64,000 bases of DNA. Source: Phytopythium helicoides. Lineage: Eukaryota > Oomycota > Peronosporomycetes > Pythiales > Pythiaceae. Both the position numbers and the translations under genes were made by a program. The notes beneath the pieces were generated by a model that was not told the origin of the DNA, ran no database searches, and saw only the letters and a program-made list of their open reading frames with translations. The stretch covers positions 1-64,000 of the forward strand of contig JANFNE010000035.1 of the NCBI GenBank assembly GCA_024867545.1. Direction: 5' to 3'. Below, in pieces: positions 31,148-41,272 of this stretch (the first letter of the stretch is position 1; every line of letters begins with the position of its first letter).

Positions 31148-32959
31148 ATGGCGGAGATGGTTGCGCTGCAGCACACAAATTGTCAGGCAGACTCCTCATT
31201 CTCCACTCGGACCATGCAGAGCGACGCGATAAGCTCTCTGCGCCAACATCAGTGGCCCACAGGCAGAGATGCGGTCTGTGCTATCAAGGACATGGCGCTG
31301 ACTGAGGGTAAGCAGGTACATGTTGAAAAACGAGGAGGAACATTCCGGCGTTTGGTTTGTTCAAGCGCTTCTCCATGCCGCTGGTTCGTCAATCTTTCTC
31401 GCACGAAGCGCAAGCAAGCTCCTAATCACTGGCATGTCACTACTGCTCATCTAAACCACTTCAACTGCACAAGCACAGCTAAGCCAACTGAAAACCAATT
31501 GGCAGCAACATCAGTCCTACGATCGGCAGTGATTGCTGACCCAAATGCAGCAGCCTCTACGCTTAAGAGTCAACTTCAACTTGAGACGGGGCTTCTCTGT
31601 GGTCGAAGCAAGCTTTACAGAGCAAAGGCAAAGATACTAGAGGAGGTTTTCTCGGACAATCTGCAGTCCATCGAGCTGCTACCTAGTTTTCTATTGAAAT
31701 TTGCTGAGCTGAATCATGGTGTATTCACAGAAGTTGGGAAAGATGAGAGTGGAAACTTCGAGAGAGCAATCATAGTACTTGATCCAGCATGGTTTACTGG
31801 GGGCCTCCGCTTGTTTGGTGTCGATGCCGCTCATATGAAACACAACAAGTACAATGGCGTTCAAATTGTTCTAGTTGCTCGTGATGGAAACTTACAGAAT
31901 CGTGTGGCAGCAGTTGCCCTAGCTGCTATTGAGGACCACGCTACGTATCATTGGTTCTTCAGTGCTGCTATTAACCATGGGTTTCCATTGCGCAGCTACC
32001 CGGTCTTTAGTGACCGTCATGTCGGCATTGTGTCAGCAGCTACAGAGCTGCAAGTACGAAGCATGTACTGTACTCGCCATTTGCTAGGGAACATGCGTGC
32101 AGACAAGAAAGTAAAGCTGGCTGTTGGCCATGAAGCTATAGTGTGGCGTGCACAAGCGGCTGAGTCATCGACACAGTATGATGCTGCAATTAGTGAGTTG
32201 ACTGCTGTAAATGCACACGCTGGTGCTTACCTTCGAGCAATTGAGCCGGTCAAGTGGGCTTTGTATCCCCACCTGAAATCTACGCCGCTTTACGGGTGGA
32301 GAACCACCAATTTTGTGGAGAGTGAGCAAGCAAGAGCTCTTCGATTAAGACCCAGAATGATGCTACCCTTTGAGTTCTTTTGCTCATACACAAAGATAAT
32401 GATGGCTGAGGCATGTAAAGTGATGGAGCAAGGTGCAAAATGGAACAAAGACGGACGTCTGGTGACTCAGCGCGCTGAATCCAAATTTCAGAGAGAGCTA
32501 CGTGATATGACGAACTACAACGTGTTGTTTAGCTCGAGTTTCATCGGATACGTAAGCAGAAATGGACATCCTAACAAACAGCGACGTGTGGACATTGATC
32601 CCGGCGAGTGTAGCTGCAAGATGTGGCTCCAGCACCGCATCACTTGCCGTCACCTACTCGCCGCACTAAACGCTCGTGGTCGACTCAACGAGGGTCTTAA
32701 TCTAGTCGGTTGCGAGTACACTGTAGCACAGTATACTCGCACCCAACGCCCGATTGAGCTCCCCTTGTCAGACGCACTCGAGCCAGATCATTCTCTTCGC
32801 CCTGCTGTGTTTCGGCGTCAAGCAGGGCGTCCGAGAAAGCGTCGAATTCGCTCGCGGGGAGAGCGAAGCGATGGGGGGAGTGGCGTCAAGAGATACAAAT
32901 GCAGCAAGTGTGGCCATGCCGATGGTCACAACGCCAGAACGTGTCGCGCGGTGCTGTAG
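31148..32959 (+). CDS. MULE transposase
   Basis: 603 residues from ATG 31148, the first ATG of the frame; the frame opens slightly earlier without an ATG. It catalyses cut-and-paste transposition by a DDE/RNase-H fold. Visible features are an N-terminal DNA-binding-like region with Cys/His residues, LFGVDAAHMKHNKYNG (first Asp), YPVFSDRHVGI (second Asp), and a SWIM zinc finger CSCKMWLQHRITCRHLL. A basic GRPRKRRIRSR stretch and a C-terminal zinc knuckle KCSKCGHADGHNARTC follow. These are typical of MuDR/MULE transposases, and length and order are normal. No stop or frameshift is seen. Confidence 0.93.
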   Translation: MAEMVALQHTNCQADSSFSTRTMQSDAISSLRQHQWPTGRDAVCAIKDMALTEGKQVHVEKRGGTFRRLVCSSASPCRWFVNLSRTKRKQAPNHWHVTTAHLNHFNCTSTAKPTENQLAATSVLRSAVIADPNAAASTLKSQLQLETGLLCGRSKLYRAKAKILEEVFSDNLQSIELLPSFLLKFAELNHGVFTEVGKDESGNFERAIIVLDPAWFTGGLRLFGVDAAHMKHNKYNGVQIVLVARDGNLQNRVAAVALAAIEDHATYHWFFSAAINHGFPLRSYPVFSDRHVGIVSAATELQVRSMYCTRHLLGNMRADKKVKLAVGHEAIVWRAQAAESSTQYDAAISELTAVNAHAGAYLRAIEPVKWALYPHLKSTPLYGWRTTNFVESEQARALRLRPRMMLPFEFFCSYTKIMMAEACKVMEQGAKWNKDGRLVTQRAESKFQRELRDMTNYNVLFSSSFIGYVSRNGHPNKQRRVDIDPGECSCKMWLQHRITCRHLLAALNARGRLNEGLNLVGCEYTVAQYTRTQRPIELPLSDALEPDHSLRPAVFRRQAGRPRKRRIRSRGERSDGGSGVKRYKCSKCGHADGHNARTCRAVL

Positions 32960-33203
32960 AAGCTGCTTTGAGGCGCCTGTAGATGCCAAAAAAGCAAGTT
33001 AGTATTCCTCAACCACATCCAATGACATTCAAAGCGGTACATACCTTTCAGTGCGGAGCATTAACGGCTGAGCCGCGACAACCCTCTTCCCCAACGGGCC
33101 CTCAATTGACCTCGGTGATATCGATCCGTGTGTCACTCACACAACACACACGCACCAAACCACTTGAGTCGTCAACACCAAGTCGACTCGACCAATCACA
33201 TCA

Positions 33204-33357
33204 CAATCTTTAACCGCTCTGCCATATCGAGTCACCTTTTGGGACAATTTCTGAAGTGAGTCACCTTTTGGGATTTTCCCCAATCTTTAACCGCTCTGCC
33301 ATATCGAGTCACCTTTTGGGACAATTTCTGAAGTGAGTCACCTTTTGGGATTTTCCC
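33204..33357 (-). repeat. MULE right end, tandemly duplicated TIR
   Basis: Two identical 77-bp units, each ending in the 55-bp TIR (33226-33280 and 33303-33357). Only the outer copy abuts the target duplication (33358-33366), so the outer copy was the one used at the last insertion. Confidence 0.93.
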
Positions 33358-33366
33358 TTATTTTTA

Positions 33367-33610
33367 TGTGTGCAAGATGGATTGTTTCCCTCTTGATGGA
33401 AAACGTGATATTCATTCATATTCTGGTGGGTTTGAGAGAAACCACTGCTAGTAGGCATGCTTTCACTCCATTCGGAAACAAAATACTTGACACCCAGCAA
33501 CATAATTTCTAAACTATCGACTTCAGGAAGTAGTTACTCCTCCAACCTGAATAAGGTGAATCTCTCTGTCGTCACCTTCCTATATGTGAGACTTGTCACA
33601 TTGAAAGCGT
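33367..33610. other. Spacer right of the MULE
   Basis: AT-rich and without a gene. It is the continuation of the pre-insertion sequence left of the MULE. Confidence 0.5.
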
Positions 33611-34491
33611 AGGCTCTGTCGGCGACGTTTCTTTCAGCACTGAGAGGAGTTTCTGAATGGGCAGACGTTAGTGAGTCGGTGACAGCTACAAATGGGGTCG
33701 AATTGCTACTGAAGCTCGCGCGTGAAGGTAACGACCACCAAAAGAAAGAAGCGTTTCGGTGTTATCCAATATGGCTTCGAGGACGGACATCGACGAGCTT
33801 GTTTTGGCAGCAAACGGAGCTGGTTCATTAAAGCAGCTCGTGCATGAAGGCAACGACCAAAAACTGGAATCGACAAGAATACCGTATTGATCAACTTGTC
33901 TAACCATACGAATATCACCCCAGCCGTAATGGCGTTAGATAGCATCTATGCCATTGTGCACCTTGTATGTAACGGCACTGACGGTCAGAAGATACAAGCA
34001 CCTCAACTATTGGCAAATTTGTCGAATTCGGCAGATTTTAGCCCAGCGATACTGGAAACTGATGGGCTCGACGCGCTGGTGCAGCTCGTACGTGAAGGAA
34101 CAGTGGGTCCACAACACACACCGTTGGCGACCTTGGCCTACTTGGCCAAATCTTCTGATGACAGCCGCCAAATTTCCTCATCGGGCCACTGGTGCTGATG
34201 TTGCCAACGCCAAATGACATAGGAAAGCGTAAAGCTGCTCGTGCGTTGGCCAACATTGCTCACTGGACTGACATCAGCGGTGTGGTGATGTCGCACGGTG
34301 GGGTCCAGATACTCTCAGACCTCCTCCATTGCGGCGTCGATGATCTAAAGACGCTGACAGTTCTCGTATTTATGAATCTTGGAAGACGAGCAAACATAAG
34401 AGAAGCGCTAGAGTCGGCTGGTGGCGTTGAGATCTTGCACGGAACGGAGCGAAGGAGCAGAGAGAGATGGCCAAACGCGCGTGCAAATTGA
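33611..34491 (+). pseudogene. Armadillo-repeat pseudogene
   Basis: At least four consecutive ARM repeats are readable, but only by changing frame about three times. The pieces are ALSATFLSALRGVSEWADVS, then VLSNMASRTDIDELVLAANG, then LINLSNHTNITPAVM to AYLAKSSDD (to 34198), then AARALANIAHWTDISGVV and LVFMNLGRRANIREAL (34192-34491). Stops and shifts at about 33755, 33885 and 34170 break it. It is related to the ARM fragment at 20558-21184 and may be its 3' half or a paralogue. Confidence 0.7.
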
Positions 34492-34813
34492 TGCGACTAA
34501 AACCCTCACGTTCTCCAGGCACTTCGAGGCGAGCTCAATATCGCACAGATTTCCAGTGATGACTACTGTACAAGCCGTAGACTGCAATGAATTGACTGCA
34601 CGCGAGCAAACGAACTTATGGGGTTGGCGTGGCCACTCAACAATACGTATTATTGAACTGGAATTGATGCTCACAACGAGGTGATTTCGAAGTGACTGAC
34701 TGCCGAGCGTGCATTTCGTTGCCTCGCTTGTCCACCTATACACTCCAAGTATTGTAGCCTGGTAGATGATCAACTGATGAAGCTCCCCGACCGATCACTC
34801 TTCGAATATCGCC
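34492..34813. other. Promoter-side gap of the FBT gene
   Basis: 322 bp with no convincing coding sequence. It should include the 5' region of the transporter gene starting at 34814. Confidence 0.4.
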
Positions 34814-36511
34814 ATGGTGCACACACCAATTGAGATTCTCGAGCGAGCATCGGCCACCAGCCTCAACAATCAACGGTCAAGCGGCTCCAAGACCCCAGAT
34901 ACCAACGCTTACATCCAGGCCAAGTCTCCTGGATTTGCGGATGAACTTGAGAATGGTGCGCTGCGTGCCGGCCCCGCGCCTGTCTTCTGGACCAAGAGCT
35001 ACTTGGCTATCCTGATGCAGTACTGCGGCATGAGCGTCGTTGCCACCGTCATGACCGGCCTTATCTACCCAGTCTTAACGATCTACCTGCACATGTCGGG
35101 CTACGCGACGGCTTCGGCGACCGTACTCCTCACGCTGCCCTACACGTTCAAGGTTTTCTTCGGCATCCTGATTGACTGTGTCCCCATCCTGGGCTACCGT
35201 CGTCGCCCATACATGATCATTGGTGGTTGCATCTGCACCACTTGCTGCGTCATTTTGGCGTGCATGTCGCTCGGTGAACCGTACTATCCCGAGTACAGCT
35301 GGTTGTTGACTTCAGCTTTGCTGACGGAAGAGCAACTCGAGCAGATCAATTACGACGCTCCAGGAAGCGGTGCCAAGTGGGTTGTGCTCATGATACTGGC
35401 CAACTTCGGCATCGTCATCAGCTACTCTGCCGTCGGTGGTGTTGTTGTCGAGCAATCTCAGCGCGAGCCCGAGAAAATTCGTGGGCAACTCCAAACCCGA
35501 ATCTGGATCGCAGGCGATGTTGGTACTGTTGTCGCATCGGTGCTCGTAGGATTCGGACTCAACTCGGAGGATTACGGCGGTAGTTTCTCGCACGACATTG
35601 GTGTCAATGCGATCATGGCCATTTGTGCGGCCTTCTCGCTCCTTACTACTGCTTCGTCATGGCTCATTGACGATGAACGTGCCGAGCGAAGATCCATTCG
35701 CAAGGTGGTGGCTGCTCTCTTCGACCTCATCCAGATGCGCGTCGTATACCAGGTGCTGGCGTTCCAGTTCTTCTTGAACATGTTCTCGTACGTGTCCGTG
35801 ACGGCGTCGTTACTCATTTCGAGCGTCTGGGTGACCGTCGAGCCACTGACGAGCAACATCATCACGTTATGCTCCTTCACGATCAGTATGGCGGCTCTGA
35901 CCTTCATTTCCACGTACGGTCTCAACTGGAGCTGGCGCTCCATCATCGTGACCTGCCAAATCGTGGTTGTGTGTGTCGACGTTATTCCGACTTTCTTGAC
36001 GATCTGGGATGTAGTGCGGAACCAATGGTTCTGGCTTGGCTTCCCGCTGCTGGAAAACATCCCAAGCAATTTCAGCTTTATTATCTCTACTTTCTGCATC
36101 GTGGAAATCACGGGGGAAGGCAACGAATCGTCTTTCTACGGCCTCTTGGTAGCCGTCTCGACGCTGGCATCACCTTTTGCGACGGTCATCACCAAGAACA
36201 TCGACGCCAACTTTGACATTGAGTACGCCGACATCCAGCTCGACACGACGCACGTGCGCTGGCAGACGACGTATGCTTACCTTATTGCGTACGCATTCAA
36301 GCTAATCTCAGTCGTCTTCGTGTTGTTGCTGCCTCGCCAAAAAGCCGAGTGCCAAGAGTTGCGACGAACCGGTGGGAAGAGCAAGATGGTAGGCTGGGTC
36401 GTTGTGGTGGTTCTCGCCTTTCTCTACTTCTGGTCAATCCTCACCAACGTCATGAGCATCTTCCCATCCACGTCGTGCTACATCATCGCTGGCGGCTCTG
36501 GCTGTTCTTAG
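34814..36511 (+). CDS. Folate-biopterin transporter (FBT/BT1) family protein
   Basis: 565 residues, no intron, start ATG 34814 in context CGCCATGG. This is a polytopic membrane carrier of the major facilitator superfamily, FBT family, for folates, pteridines or related compounds; the family is strongly expanded in oomycetes. About 12 hydrophobic segments follow a roughly 60-residue polar N-terminus. Family-like motifs include KVFFGILIDCVPILGYRRRPYM after the third helix and VEQSQREPEKIRGQLQTRIW before the next helices. TTHVRWQTTYAYLI lies near the C-terminus. The C-terminus has a further hydrophobic segment and a Cys-containing tail. A decayed duplicate of its 3' end lies downstream. The substrate cannot be deduced. 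Confidence 0.9.
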   Translation: MVHTPIEILERASATSLNNQRSSGSKTPDTNAYIQAKSPGFADELENGALRAGPAPVFWTKSYLAILMQYCGMSVVATVMTGLIYPVLTIYLHMSGYATASATVLLTLPYTFKVFFGILIDCVPILGYRRRPYMIIGGCICTTCCVILACMSLGEPYYPEYSWLLTSALLTEEQLEQINYDAPGSGAKWVVLMILANFGIVISYSAVGGVVVEQSQREPEKIRGQLQTRIWIAGDVGTVVASVLVGFGLNSEDYGGSFSHDIGVNAIMAICAAFSLLTTASSWLIDDERAERRSIRKVVAALFDLIQMRVVYQVLAFQFFLNMFSYVSVTASLLISSVWVTVEPLTSNIITLCSFTISMAALTFISTYGLNWSWRSIIVTCQIVVVCVDVIPTFLTIWDVVRNQWFWLGFPLLENIPSNFSFIISTFCIVEITGEGNESSFYGLLVAVSTLASPFATVITKNIDANFDIEYADIQLDTTHVRWQTTYAYLIAYAFKLISVVFVLLLPRQKAECQELRRTGGKSKMVGWVVVVVLAFLYFWSILTNVMSIFPSTSCYIIAGGSGCS

Positions 36512-37943
36512 AGTGGACTGCGCATGCAGTTTCGAAAGAAGTGCTGTTGAATTCGCTTTTACCAATGTTCATGGAATGGATGCGTTTTCGTGACGACCTC
36601 AAGTGGATGGCGTCGCTAGTCATGCACGCATTGCTGCTCTGTTACAGCGCAGGTCGTTTGTGAGCTGCTGTTGGTGTCTCGGTGGATTCGACATGCGGTC
36701 TCGCCTTCACATATCGGCTCTTGCGATTAGCAGCTCAGGAGTACGGCGAAGATCAACGCCAGACTAGTTTGTACCCCCTTCTTTGTAAACACACGTGAAC
36801 TCGTGTTGCCTGTGAACTCCAACGGCTTAAACTGGTACCTAGGAGCTGCCAGCCGGTTTGGAGAGCGAACACGTCGGTGGTCCAATGGACTTTGTAGAAA
36901 GTCTCAATTCAGCTTGCCGCTCAACACGACGCACGTACGCAGGCATCCGACGAATGCTTACCTTGCTCAAAATGATCTCAGGCGAGTTTACCGAAGAGTA
37001 AGAGCTAGTCGACGGGATCGTTGTTGCGGTCAATCCCAATCAACGTTTCATTTTTTTTTTTCGTCCACGCTGGTGGCTCTCGTTGCGGTTGCATCTTCGT
37101 AGGATTTGTAGTTGAGTGTAACAAATCTTACCTGCCATCAATGCATTTCTGTGACGACCGCGAGTTGATCGCTTCGCAAGGAATGCACTCGTTACTGCTC
37201 TGTTGCAACGTAGGCGATCTGCTCCCAGTTTCTCGGTGTATTCCTCGTCTTCATGAATCGGCTCCTGCGATTAGCACCTCAAGTGTACCGCGACTCGGCA
37301 AGATCCTAATGCCTCGATGCAACACCCACAACTCCACGAGGAGCGAGAGGCGGGATCACTGAGCAGCGATTGCAAGCAGCCAAGTCTCCCACGCCCGATA
37401 CACAAATCGAGTAGAATCACGTTGCTGGGTATCAGCGTCGCGACCTCGAGACTGTGCGAGTTGTGAAACCAAGTGTATGCGCAGTCGTCTCTGACGCACA
37501 TAAAGGCCCTGACCGTGGTACAGGTTTGCATGCAAAGGGTGCCGAGATCTGTTGGAGGACCCACTTCAATGCCACGCCCGACGCATCACCGCGTTCCCGC
37601 CTCCCCCATTGGCCGCCCGCTGCTGACGCGCCGCGCTCGGTGCCGCCGATGCACATTCAGCGGCGCAGCCCATCGGATGCGTGACCTCCGCGGTAGTTCA
37701 GTGTGCTCCAGCTCGTGTACACACGGAGCGAGCTTACGGGACTTTCGCGTTGTTCAAATGACACGCCCATCTCACCCTTGTTACGACGGACTCGGCGGGG
37801 TTCGGCACCAGAGGATGGGCCATCTCCAGTGCACCGGAGACCATCGCTGGGGCTCGCCATTCTCCAATTTCCAGTCGGAGCCGCAGCTCCTTTGTCGTTG
37901 AGCTTCTCGGGTGGGCGATCCCTATCAACGGCGTAAAATCAAG
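36512..37943. other. Intergenic with decayed duplicate of the FBT 3' end
   Basis: About 36910-36970 resembles the FBT coding stretch at about 36226-36290 (LNTTHVR instead of LDTTHVR). The FBT 3' flank at about 36580-36770 recurs, diverged, at about 37141-37310. So the 3' end of the transporter and its flank were duplicated and have decayed. Further right (about 37440-37940) is probably the 5' region of the permease gene. No intact gene is seen. Confidence 0.5.
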
Positions 37944-39605
37944 ATGGCCCACGTGCAAGAGCTCGACCTCGAGAAGAGCTCGGCCAACTCGTATGTGCGC
38001 TTGGACAGCCAGGCCAACGTGCCGTTCGAGTATGCGCACGGCGACACGTGGTACGCCCGCGCGCAGCGCTGGGCCGAGAAGCACAACATGGAGCAGCGCA
38101 GTATCGACCGCGTGCCCGAGGACGAGCGCAACGACACCTCGCTGCTCAACGTCTGCACCATGGTGAGAGACTGCCGTTGTGGTGTGTGACGCGGCTGAAT
38201 GGATGGATGCTCACGTGTGCTTGCTTCCCACGCAGTGGTTGTCGCCCAACATGGTCATGGGCCACTTCGCCGTCGGCGTGCTAGGCAAGGCGGTCTTCGG
38301 GCTTGGCGTCGTGGACGCCATGCTCGTGATCCTATTTGCCAACCTACTCGGGATGCTGCCAACGTGCTACTTCTCGTGCTTTGGCCCCGTCTTCGGCCTT
38401 CGTCAGATGATCCTGTCGCGCTTCTGGTTCGGCTGGTACGGCATCCGCCTCGTGGCTTTCATCAGTGTGCTCTCGGGCCTCGGCTGGTCGTGCGTCAACG
38501 TGATTGTTGGTGCTCAGCTCATTCACGCGGTCAACACAGACGTCCCAGGGTGGGTTGGCATCATCATCATCGCCTTTTGCACCTTTGTCATCACGCTCTT
38601 CGGCTACAAGGTCGTGCACATGTACGAGTACTGGGCGTGGCTCCCGAACTTCATCGTCTACCTGATCCTCATCGGCCAGTTCATCCACTCTGGCGCGTAC
38701 GTCCACATCCCCATGGGCACGGGAACGTCGGAGCTATCGGGTGTGCTCAGCTTCTTCTCGGTCGTGTTCGGTACGGCCATCAGTTGGGGCGTCATGTCGG
38801 CAGACTACACGGTGTACCAGCCGGCGACACAGAGCAAGCGCAAGATCTTCTTTGCGACGTGGCTCGGACTTATCTTCCCGTCGATCTTCACCGAGTGGAT
38901 CTCAGTCATTGTCATGACGGCGACTGGACTTGACCCCACGGCGACCGACAACCCGTACCTCAATGGCTACAACGAGTCAGGCGCAGGTGGACTGATTGGT
39001 GCAGTGCTCATTCCCCCCTTCAAGGACTTTGGCCGCTTCTGCATGGTTATCATGGCTCTTTCGACGGTTGCCAACAACTGCCCGAACGTCTACTCGGTCT
39101 CGCTCAACATCAAGGTGATCGCGCCGTGGACTGAGGTCGTACCTCGCTTCATCTGGGCGGGTGTCGCTGCTGTGATCTACTCCGCGGTCGCGATTGCGGG
39201 CTACTCGAACTTCGAGGCCGTCCTGAACAACTTCATGAACTTCATCGCCTGTGAGTATTGAGCTGTTTGATGCGTACTCGAATTCACACTCTAACCCTTG
39301 GTGCCTTCGCAGACTGGGCCACGATCTACTCATCCGTCGCACTCACGGAACACTTTGTGTTCCGCAAGGGCTTCTCAGGCTACAACCCTGAGGACTACAA
39401 CACGCCGTCAAAACTGCCAATCGGCTTTGCTGCCATCTTCTCTTTCGTGGCCGGCTGCATCGGCACGGGTCTGGGCATGAGCCAGACATGGTTCACCGGT
39501 CCGCTCGCAGATCACGGAGACATCGGTTTCGAACTGGGCTGCATCTTCACGGTCGTGGCACTGCTCGTGGCGCGGCCGATTGAGCTACACTACTTCAAGC
39601 GGTAG
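37944..39605 (+). CDS. NCS1 nucleobase/cytosine-purine permease
   Basis: Three exons: 37944-38162, 38236-39250 and 39313-39605. The introns are 38163-38235 (73 nt, GTGAGA..CACGCAG) and 39251-39312 (62 nt, GTGAGT, CTAAC branch point, TTCGCAG). Joined they give 508 residues in one frame. Start is ATG 37944. This is a plasma-membrane nucleobase:cation symporter of the FCY2-like (Transp_cyt_pur) family. The polar N-terminus has the family pattern AEKHNMEQRSIDRVPEDERND before the first helix (WLSPNMVMGHFAVGVLG). About 12 hydrophobic helices follow, including VMSADYTVYQP and TVANNCPNVYSVSLN. It probably imports cytosine, purines or related bases with H+. Substrate preference is unknown. Confidence 0.9.
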
Positions 39606-39748
39606 ATGTGGCGGTCGTTGGTTCTGTTGCCACGCATGAGATTGTGTATTGTCGCATTTTTGCGTTGGTTTGCTATAAGTTTTATTGAGTTTCCTTGCTT
39701 GCATCTAGTATTCACACAGCTACAACATTGATTCATGGAGAACTTCAC

Positions 39749-41272
39749 CTACGATCTCGAAAAGTGGAACTCGGGCTTCTTGAGTCGGCGATCTCGGAAC
39801 TCTTGCTGGATCTCGGCGCAGGTTTTGCCGGAAGTGTCAGGCACCATGGAGTAGATGAAGACAAAGAAGATGGCGACCGAACCGATGAATGGCACGAAGC
39901 TGAAATGCCCGAAGGCAGCTGAGATGTAAGGGTACGACACCCCAACAATGAGGTTGAAAAACCAGCTGAAGAACACACAGATCGATGATCCGGTGGCCCG
40001 CAGCTCGTTTGGGAAAAGCTCGGCCATGACAACCCAGGCTAGAGCTCCCAGTGTCGAACCAAACACCGCTACGTAACTGGCTGTGAAGATGATCGCAAGA
40101 GCCGGAATGGTGGCAACCAAAGCTGCGGTCATCCCGACAGCGCTGATAAACATCCCTGCCATTCCGCACAGGATAACGCGGTGGTTGCCGAAGCGTGTCG
40201 CAAGGACTCCGCTGAAAAGAGTCGGAAGTACGTTTACGACGCTGACAGCGATGATGCCAACGCGATCGTCAGCGATGCCAGCAGCTTCAAAGAGACTCGA
40301 CGAGTAGTAGAAGACAGCATTGATACCAGTCAACTGCTGCGCGCCTGCAACGCCGATTGCGGTGACAAGTTGAAGCAGGTTTTGGGGCGAGAAAAGTGCT
40401 TTTGCCGACGATGCTTGTGCGACCGTGGCCAAGGAGTCAGAGGAACCCGACATTGCGATTTCAATCTCGTTTTCGGCCGCAGTCGTCATCCATTCCAATG
40501 CCTCCGAGTACCCATCTTCACCGAAAAGGCGAGCAAGTTCATAGTGGGCTTCATCGCCTCGGTTCTTGGACAGCAGCCAGACCGGACTCTCAACGACAGT
40601 GAACGCTGAGAGCATTAGGAATAGGCCCGCGAATACCATGGGGAATCCCGCGATGAGTCGCCAGCCAGTGCTCGACTCGGCAACAAAGAACGAGGCGGAG
40701 ACCAAAAAATTGCCGCTCGCGACAGCGATCTGGAACCCGACGCCGAGCTTGCTCCGCAGCCCAGGAGGTGAAATCTCGTTGATGTAGCCGGGAATTACGC
40801 AAGTGGCGCACCCAGTTGCAACTCCCGATACCACACGACCTCCCATGAAGATCCAGATGCTTGTTGCGCTGGACTGGATGCAACTCCCCAAGATGATCAC
40901 TAGGCAGTTGAGGACCATCACAGTGCGACGACCGTAGCGATCTGCTAGTCGTCCTGAGCATAGACAGCCCATCATGCCGCCGACGATCCATGCGCACACG
41001 GCTAGTGTCCATTGATACTTGGAGTGACCGGGAAACATGAGGCAAGTCCCTTTGGTGATGGGGATCGAAGAGCAGTCGTCTTCATTGTTGAATGCCGAGA
41101 GATTGAGCTGTCCGGTCGACCAGCCGTACAGCAGTGCTTGTAGGAGCGGCACGAAGGCACTGGAGTAGAGCACCCACGTGGGTCGGAGCGGATAATGGGC
41201 TTCATTGATGGTTGATGCTGGATCAGCTGACTTGGGAGTCTCGACTTGGATGTACACGCGATCGGAGCTCAT
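39749..41272 (-). CDS. MFS sugar transporter (SP family), copy 1
   Basis: 507 residues, no intron, start ATG at 41272. 12-helix major facilitator of the sugar porter family. Motifs seen are GRLADRYGRRTVMV after helix 2 and GYINEISPPGLRSKLG after helix 4. VVESPVWLL follows helix 6, a variant of PESPRWLL. QQLTGINAVFYYSSSLF is in helix 7, and AELFPNELRATGSS follows helix 10. DTSGKTCAEIQQEF stands at the end in place of PETKG. An extracellular loop between helices 1 and 2 has two Cys. Likely hexose uptake, substrate unproven. It is a paralogue of the transporter at 48427-50136 and convergent with the permease (143 bp apart). Confidence 0.92.
   Translation of the reverse strand: MSSDRVYIQVETPKSADPASTINEAHYPLRPTWVLYSSAFVPLLQALLYGWSTGQLNLSAFNNEDDCSSIPITKGTCLMFPGHSKYQWTLAVCAWIVGGMMGCLCSGRLADRYGRRTVMVLNCLVIILGSCIQSSATSIWIFMGGRVVSGVATGCATCVIPGYINEISPPGLRSKLGVGFQIAVASGNFLVSASFFVAESSTGWRLIAGFPMVFAGLFLMLSAFTVVESPVWLLSKNRGDEAHYELARLFGEDGYSEALEWMTTAAENEIEIAMSGSSDSLATVAQASSAKALFSPQNLLQLVTAIGVAGAQQLTGINAVFYYSSSLFEAAGIADDRVGIIAVSVVNVLPTLFSGVLATRFGNHRVILCGMAGMFISAVGMTAALVATIPALAIIFTASYVAVFGSTLGALAWVVMAELFPNELRATGSSICVFFSWFFNLIVGVSYPYISAAFGHFSFVPFIGSVAIFFVFIYSMVPDTSGKTCAEIQQEFRDRRLKKPEFHFSRS

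Larger units (their letters stand above)
31049..33357 (+). mobile_element. Complete Mutator-like element (MULE)
   Basis: 2,309 bp with terminal inverted repeats. Left TIR is 31049-31103. The right TIR is present twice, 33226-33280 and 33303-33357, because the last 77 bp are duplicated in tandem (33204-33280 and 33281-33357). The 55-bp TIRs differ at about one position. The element is flanked by identical 9-bp direct repeats TTATTTTTA (31040-31048 and 33358-33366), the target-site duplication length typical of Mutator. The transposase is intact and in the same orientation, so it is likely a recent autonomous insertion. Confidence 0.95.
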
